DNA of 7,231 nucleotides, from assembly GCA_902797565.1 (NCBI GenBank), contig CADBTO010000145.1, forward strand, positions 1 to 7,231. The letters are read 5' to 3'. The DNA comes from an uncultured Lachnospiraceae bacterium. GTDB lineage: Bacteria > Bacillota > Clostridia > Lachnospirales > Lachnospiraceae. A program made the translations under genes and the position numbers. Below, one piece after another: positions 4,459 to 7,231 of this stretch (position 1 is its first letter; the number at the start of each line of letters is the position of its first letter). The notes under the pieces are model-generated. The model saw only the letters and a program-made list of their open reading frames with translations. It made no database searches and was not told where the DNA came from.

Positions 4459-6460
4459 AAAGATTATAGCGATGCTCAGCATCATCGTTTTAGCAGGTAC
4501 GAGCGTACTTACAGGGTGCAGCGCAAGTGATATTACAGAACATGTCGGGATTGTCCGGCAATCCAGCAATACAGATAAAAATAGCCAGGAGAGTGCGCAG
4601 AAAGAGGGGGAAAATAATGCCGGAAATTCGGAGAAAAGCGGGAACCAGGGGACAGATGGCAAAACGGTGAATGATAAGTCAACAAAAACGACGGAGAAGA
4701 TCAAGACACTGGATACCTCAGAAATGTTTACGGAGCGGGATCAGCAAAATACATATGACGCTTCTGCGGCAGAAACGATCCAGCTGAAGGATGGTGCGTC
4801 CAAATCCGCTTCAAAGAATGTGGAGATTGACGGAGACACGGTTACGATAAAGGCAGAGGGTGTGTATGTGCTTTCCGGGACGCTTTCTGACGGTCAGATC
4901 GTAGTGGACGCAGACGAGAAGGACAAGGTGCAGATTGTGCTGGACGGCGTGCAGATTACGAACAAGGATTCTGCCTGTATTTATGCGAAGAAGGCGGACA
5001 AGGTATTCGTGACCACGGCAGACGGATCAAAAAATGCCCTCACGGTAAGCGGTGAATATGCAAATACAGACGATAATAAGGTAAATGCCGCAATCTATTC
5101 CAAAACAGATCTGGTATTGAATGGAAAGGGTGAAACAACGGTCAACGCAAAGTACGGCAGTGGCGTTGTATCGAAAGATGACCTCAAAGCCTGCGGCGGG
5201 ACGTGGAAAATTTCGGCAGAAAAGCATGGATTGTCTGGGAAGGATTCTGTGCGGGTTTCGGCGGGAAGTTATGAGATCACGGCTGGGAAAGACGGCATCC
5301 ACAGCGGCAACGACGAAGACGCAGACAAGGGCTATGTCTATCTTGCAGGCGGGGATATTTCGATCAGTGCGGAAAGTGATGGCATCCATGCGGAAACAGT
5401 ACTGCAGATTGATGATGGGAACCTGACGGTAGAGAAGAGCAGCGAGGGGCTGGAAGGACAGACGATCATTATAAACGGCGGGACGAACAATATTACGTCT
5501 TCTGATGACGGAATCAACGCAACGTCCGGCGGCTCTGGCACCGGAGGAGGCAGGATGGGCCGCGGGAACCAGGACGGCACGGATGTCTCCGGTGATGGCA
5601 GGCGGATGCCGCCTGGAATGGATGGGGATGCAACGTCGGATGATGCGTCAACTGGAGACACAGATGGCTCGGCAAGCGGAACGCGTGGCGGCAGGATGCA
5701 CAGCGACGGACACAGATTCGGACGAGGCAGACAGGATGCTTCTGCCGGCAGCGAAGCGGAAAACCAGACGAGTTCAGAACGCAGCAGCAGCAAGGCGGAT
5801 AACCAGACGGGCTCAGAACGCAGCAGCAGCAGGATGGACAACCAGGCGGAGTCAGGCAGCAGGAACAGTGGAACGGAGAGTCGTTCGCGGGCAGATAACA
5901 GCGGCAGAGGAAGCCGCATGCAGGACGCTGGAAAGGGAGATTTTGGCGGAAGAGGCGGTGGAATGGGATTTGGCGGATTCGGCGCAGATGATAGCTGTTC
6001 TCTGACGATCAATGGTGGAACGACCGATGTGAACGCGGGCGGTGACGGACTGGATTCCAATGGATCAATTACAGTGAATGGCGGCGAAGTCTATGTCTCC
6101 GGCCCGACCAACGATGGGAACGGTGCACTGGACTATGGCACGAGCGCGGCAGTGAATGGCGGCACGCTGATTGCTGTGGGTGCGGCAGGCATGGCGGAGA
6201 ACTTCGGCAGCGATTCCACACAGGGGTCGATCCTTGTAAACCTGCAAAGCAGTGCTTCCGGAAAGGTCCAGTTGCTGGATTCGGATGGAAACGTACTGTG
6301 TTCGTACACTCCTGCAAAGCAGTATAACTCTGTTATCGTTACCACGAATGCGATTAAAGACGGGCAAAGCTATACACTTGCAGCGGGAGATACAAAGACA
6401 GAAATCAAGATGGATGGACTGATCTACGGCGAAGGCAGTGGGTTTGGACATAGTCGTTAA
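4448..6460 (+). CDS. Carbohydrate-binding beta-helix lipoprotein (Cthe_2159/DUF4353-like)
   Basis: The 670-residue product begins with a lipoprotein signal peptide (KK, hydrophobic core, lipobox LTGC with C24 as the lipidated residue), so it is exported and membrane-anchored. Residues 25-90 are a polar Asn/Ser/Lys/Glu-rich tether. A right-handed beta-helix-like ladder follows at about 105-358. Its recurring G-[ILV] turn motif lies at G239, G261, G283 (KDGIHSGND), G312 (SDGIHAE), G334 and G355 (DDGINA), and resumes at G534 (GDGLDSNGS). Between them is a low-complexity Gly/Ser/Arg/Asp insertion (about 359-512). The C-terminal part (about 590-660) looks like a small beta domain. The family's founding member, Cthe_2159, binds cellulose/acidic polysaccharide and calcium; the ligand here is unknown. 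The ATG at 4448 is chosen because GGAGG (4434-4438) lies 9 bases upstream and it opens directly into the signal peptide. The frame is open further upstream (to 4253), but that part is out-of-frame DUF4956 sequence. Confidence 0.88.
   Translation: MAYKKIIAMLSIIVLAGTSVLTGCSASDITEHVGIVRQSSNTDKNSQESAQKEGENNAGNSEKSGNQGTDGKTVNDKSTKTTEKIKTLDTSEMFTERDQQNTYDASAAETIQLKDGASKSASKNVEIDGDTVTIKAEGVYVLSGTLSDGQIVVDADEKDKVQIVLDGVQITNKDSACIYAKKADKVFVTTADGSKNALTVSGEYANTDDNKVNAAIYSKTDLVLNGKGETTVNAKYGSGVVSKDDLKACGGTWKISAEKHGLSGKDSVRVSAGSYEITAGKDGIHSGNDEDADKGYVYLAGGDISISAESDGIHAETVLQIDDGNLTVEKSSEGLEGQTIIINGGTNNITSSDDGINATSGGSGTGGGRMGRGNQDGTDVSGDGRRMPPGMDGDATSDDASTGDTDGSASGTRGGRMHSDGHRFGRGRQDASAGSEAENQTSSERSSSKADNQTGSERSSSRMDNQAESGSRNSGTESRSRADNSGRGSRMQDAGKGDFGGRGGGMGFGGFGADDSCSLTINGGTTDVNAGGDGLDSNGSITVNGGEVYVSGPTNDGNGALDYGTSAAVNGGTLIAVGAAGMAENFGSDSTQGSILVNLQSSASGKVQLLDSDGNVLCSYTPAKQYNSVIVTTNAIKDGQSYTLAAGDTKTEIKMDGLIYGEGSGFGHSR
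5522..5983 (+). other. Low-complexity insertion inside the beta-helix domain
   Basis: This coding stretch gives residues 359-512 of the lipoprotein. It is dominated by Gly, Ser, Arg, Asp, Asn and Gln with almost no large hydrophobic residues. Segments include GTGGGRMGRG, DGDATSDDASTGDTDG and GGRGGGMGFGGFG. It separates two rungs of the ladder that are otherwise about 22 residues apart (G355 and G534, a gap of 179), so about 157 residues have been inserted in phase. It is probably a flexible, solvent-exposed loop. Glycine-rich loops in this position are, as I recall, a common variable feature of the family. Confidence 0.75.
5762..5866 (+). repeat. 39-base in-frame tandem repeat, two full copies and a partial third
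   Basis: Copies start at 5762 and 5801 and a degenerate third at 5840, each opening AACCAG. The first two encode NQTSSERSSSKAD and NQTGSERSSSRMD (residues 439-451 and 452-464), and the third begins NQAESGSR (465-472). The nested AGCAGCAGC runs (three Ser codons) add a triplet repeat. The period is a multiple of three, so copy-number change by slippage would keep the frame. Confidence 0.85.
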
Positions 6461-6475
6461 GTTGAAGAAACAGAA

Positions 6476-6503
6476 AGGGTCCGGCGTTTGCCGGGCCTTC
6501 TTT
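6476..6503 (+). terminator. Rho-independent terminator after the lipoprotein gene
   Basis: AGGGTCCGGC (6476-6485), loop GTTT, and GCCGGGCCTT (6490-6499) form a stem of about 10 bp with two G-U pairs, followed by a short imperfect U tract (TTCTTT, 6498-6503). It lies 15 bases after the stop codon. The U tract is interrupted by one C, so some read-through is possible. Confidence 0.82.
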
Positions 6504-6543
6504 GCGCGCCGGGGTGTGCCATGAAAACCGGGGGAAAGCAGAT

Positions 6544-6572
6544 TTGACATTTCCATAAAATCGCATTATAAT
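6544..6572 (+). promoter_or_regulatory. Consensus sigma-A promoter of the NhaC-family gene
   Basis: TTGACA (6544-6549) and TATAAT (6567-6572) are both perfect consensus hexamers and are separated by exactly 17 bases. Transcription should start at about 6579-6580, giving a leader of about 65 bases before the ATG at 6645. This is the best promoter in the window and implies strong basal expression unless a repressor intervenes. Confidence 0.93.
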
Positions 6573-6586
6573 ATGTAGAATTGTGA

Positions 6587-6606
6587 CCGGCTGGCTTCCG
6601 GCTGGC
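6587..6606 (+). repeat. 9-base direct repeat in the early transcribed leader, possible operator
   Basis: CCGGCTGGC occurs at 6587-6595 and again at 6598-6606, identical and offset by 11 bases, about one helical turn. It lies roughly at +8 to +27 from the consensus promoter, a place where a bound protein would block transcription. No matching regulator is in the window, and a role is inference only. Confidence 0.5.
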
Positions 6607-6644
6607 GCAGGGCACGGAGATTATCATGATACGAGGAGGATGTT

Positions 6645-7231
6645 ATGTTTACCAATTCAATCTGGGCGCTTCTGCCGCCCGTGATCGCCATCGTGCTGGC
6701 ACTTCTCACGAAAGAGGTGTATTCGTCGCTGTTCATCGGAATTGTGACAGGTGGCCTTTTATACGCGAACTTCGCGCCGGTCGGGGCGATGAAGCATATT
6801 TTTGTGGATGGCATGATCGCGCAGCTGTCTGACGCATGGAACGTCGGAATCCTGATCTTTCTGGTCATTCTGGGAACGATCGTAATGCTGATGAACCGCG
6901 CCGGAGGCTCTGCGGCGTTCGGACGCTGGGCATCTGCGCACGTGAAGTCGCAGACGGGTTCGCAGCTTGCAACGATTGCGCTGGGCGTACTGATTTTCAT
7001 TGACGATTATTTCAACTGCCTGACGGTTGGTTCGGTCATGCGGCCTGTGACGGACAAGTACAAGGTTTCGCGGGAAAAACTTGCATATCTGATTGATGCG
7101 ACTGCAGCGCCTGTCTGTATTATTGCACCGATCTCATCCTGGGCGGCGGCGGTCACGGGGTTCGTGGATGATGCCAACGGGCTGGCGCTGTTCATCCGTG
7201 CGATCCCGTACAATTTCTATGCGCTGCTCAC
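6645..7231 (+). CDS. NhaC family Na+/H+ antiporter, 5' part (runs off the window)
   Basis: The first 195 codons are visible and the gene continues past the window edge. The product is a polytopic inner-membrane antiporter of the NhaC family, expected to exchange Na+ for protons, although some members of this family carry organic acids or amino acids. Hydrophobic segments lie at about 5-22, 26-44, 67-84, 107-127 and 151-172. Signature residues are clear: IFIDDYFNCLTVGSVMRPV (117-135), with the paired acids D120-D121 inside a membrane segment, then KVSREKLAYLIDATAAPVC (140-158) and IIAPISSWAAAVTG (159-172). GAGGAGGA (6633-6640), 4-5 bases before the ATG, decides the start. It has its own consensus promoter and follows a terminator, so it is independent of the lipoprotein operon. 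Confidence 0.9.
   Translation, partial: MFTNSIWALLPPVIAIVLALLTKEVYSSLFIGIVTGGLLYANFAPVGAMKHIFVDGMIAQLSDAWNVGILIFLVILGTIVMLMNRAGGSAAFGRWASAHVKSQTGSQLATIALGVLIFIDDYFNCLTVGSVMRPVTDKYKVSREKLAYLIDATAAPVCIIAPISSWAAAVTGFVDDANGLALFIRAIPYNFYALL

Noticed and set aside
5505..6005. Plus-strand open frame (166 codons) in another frame of the lipoprotein gene
   Set aside because: It is open only because of the low-complexity repeats, Arg/Ala/Thr-rich with no signature, and lies inside a confirmed gene.
5338..6060. Minus-strand open frame (240 codons), Pro/Ser/Leu-rich
   Set aside because: It is the antisense of the Gly/Ser/Arg low-complexity insertion. Biased codons suppress stops on the other strand, and no domain or clear ribosome site is seen.
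6065..6556. Minus-strand open frame (163 codons) across the lipoprotein 3' end and terminator
   Set aside because: Antisense to the conserved beta-helix end and runs through a terminator hairpin; no domain seen.

Overview
The window looks like chromosomal DNA of a Gram-positive Clostridia, most likely a member of the Lachnospiraceae. This is inferred from the strong AGGAGG-type ribosome sites, a consensus sigma-A promoter, compact U-tailed terminators, a lipobox lipoprotein, and gene families common in gut Firmicutes (DUF4956, Cthe_2159-like carbohydrate-binding protein, NhaC, Cof-type HAD). Base composition is moderate, near 50% GC by eye. Every supported gene is on the + strand. I see no tRNA, rRNA, CRISPR array, insertion sequence or phage gene.

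Region 1 (1-3043) is a tight transcription unit whose promoter lies outside the window. It holds a Uma2-family (DUF820) nuclease-like protein, a 48-residue acidic protein that overlaps its end by 8 bases, a membrane-anchored zinc-ribbon/TPR protein starting 2 bases later, and a Cof-type HAD phosphatase 14 bases after that. A hairpin terminator closes the unit. The Uma2 reading frame extends upstream with a coding-like N-terminus, but an in-frame TAG at 63-65 interrupts it, so the gene is either a fresh nonsense mutant or starts at GTG 126.

Region 2 (3044-3678) is a single gene with its own strong ribosome site and a UUCG-loop terminator. Its product has a zinc ribbon, a helix-turn-helix, a second cysteine cluster and a basic tail, and is probably a nucleic-acid-binding regulator of unknown target.

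Region 3 (3679-6503) is a two-gene operon. A TTTAAG/TCTAAG direct repeat with 11-base phasing lies just upstream of a TATACT -10 element, the layout of an OmpR-family response-regulator site. The operon encodes a DUF4956 membrane protein and, overlapping it by 11 bases, a 670-residue lipoprotein with a beta-helix carbohydrate-binding domain. The helix ladder repeats about every 22 residues and is broken by a Gly/Ser/Arg/Asp-rich insertion of roughly 155 residues containing 39-base tandem repeats. In related bacteria DUF4956 genes often sit with a VTC-type polyphosphate polymerase and surface-protein genes. No VTC gene is present here, which makes this the most interesting locus in the window.

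Region 4 (6504-7231) starts with a promoter matching the sigma-A consensus in both hexamers with a 17-base spacer. A short leader carries a 9-base direct repeat in the early transcribed region, followed by the first 195 codons of an NhaC-family Na+/H+ antiporter that runs off the window edge.
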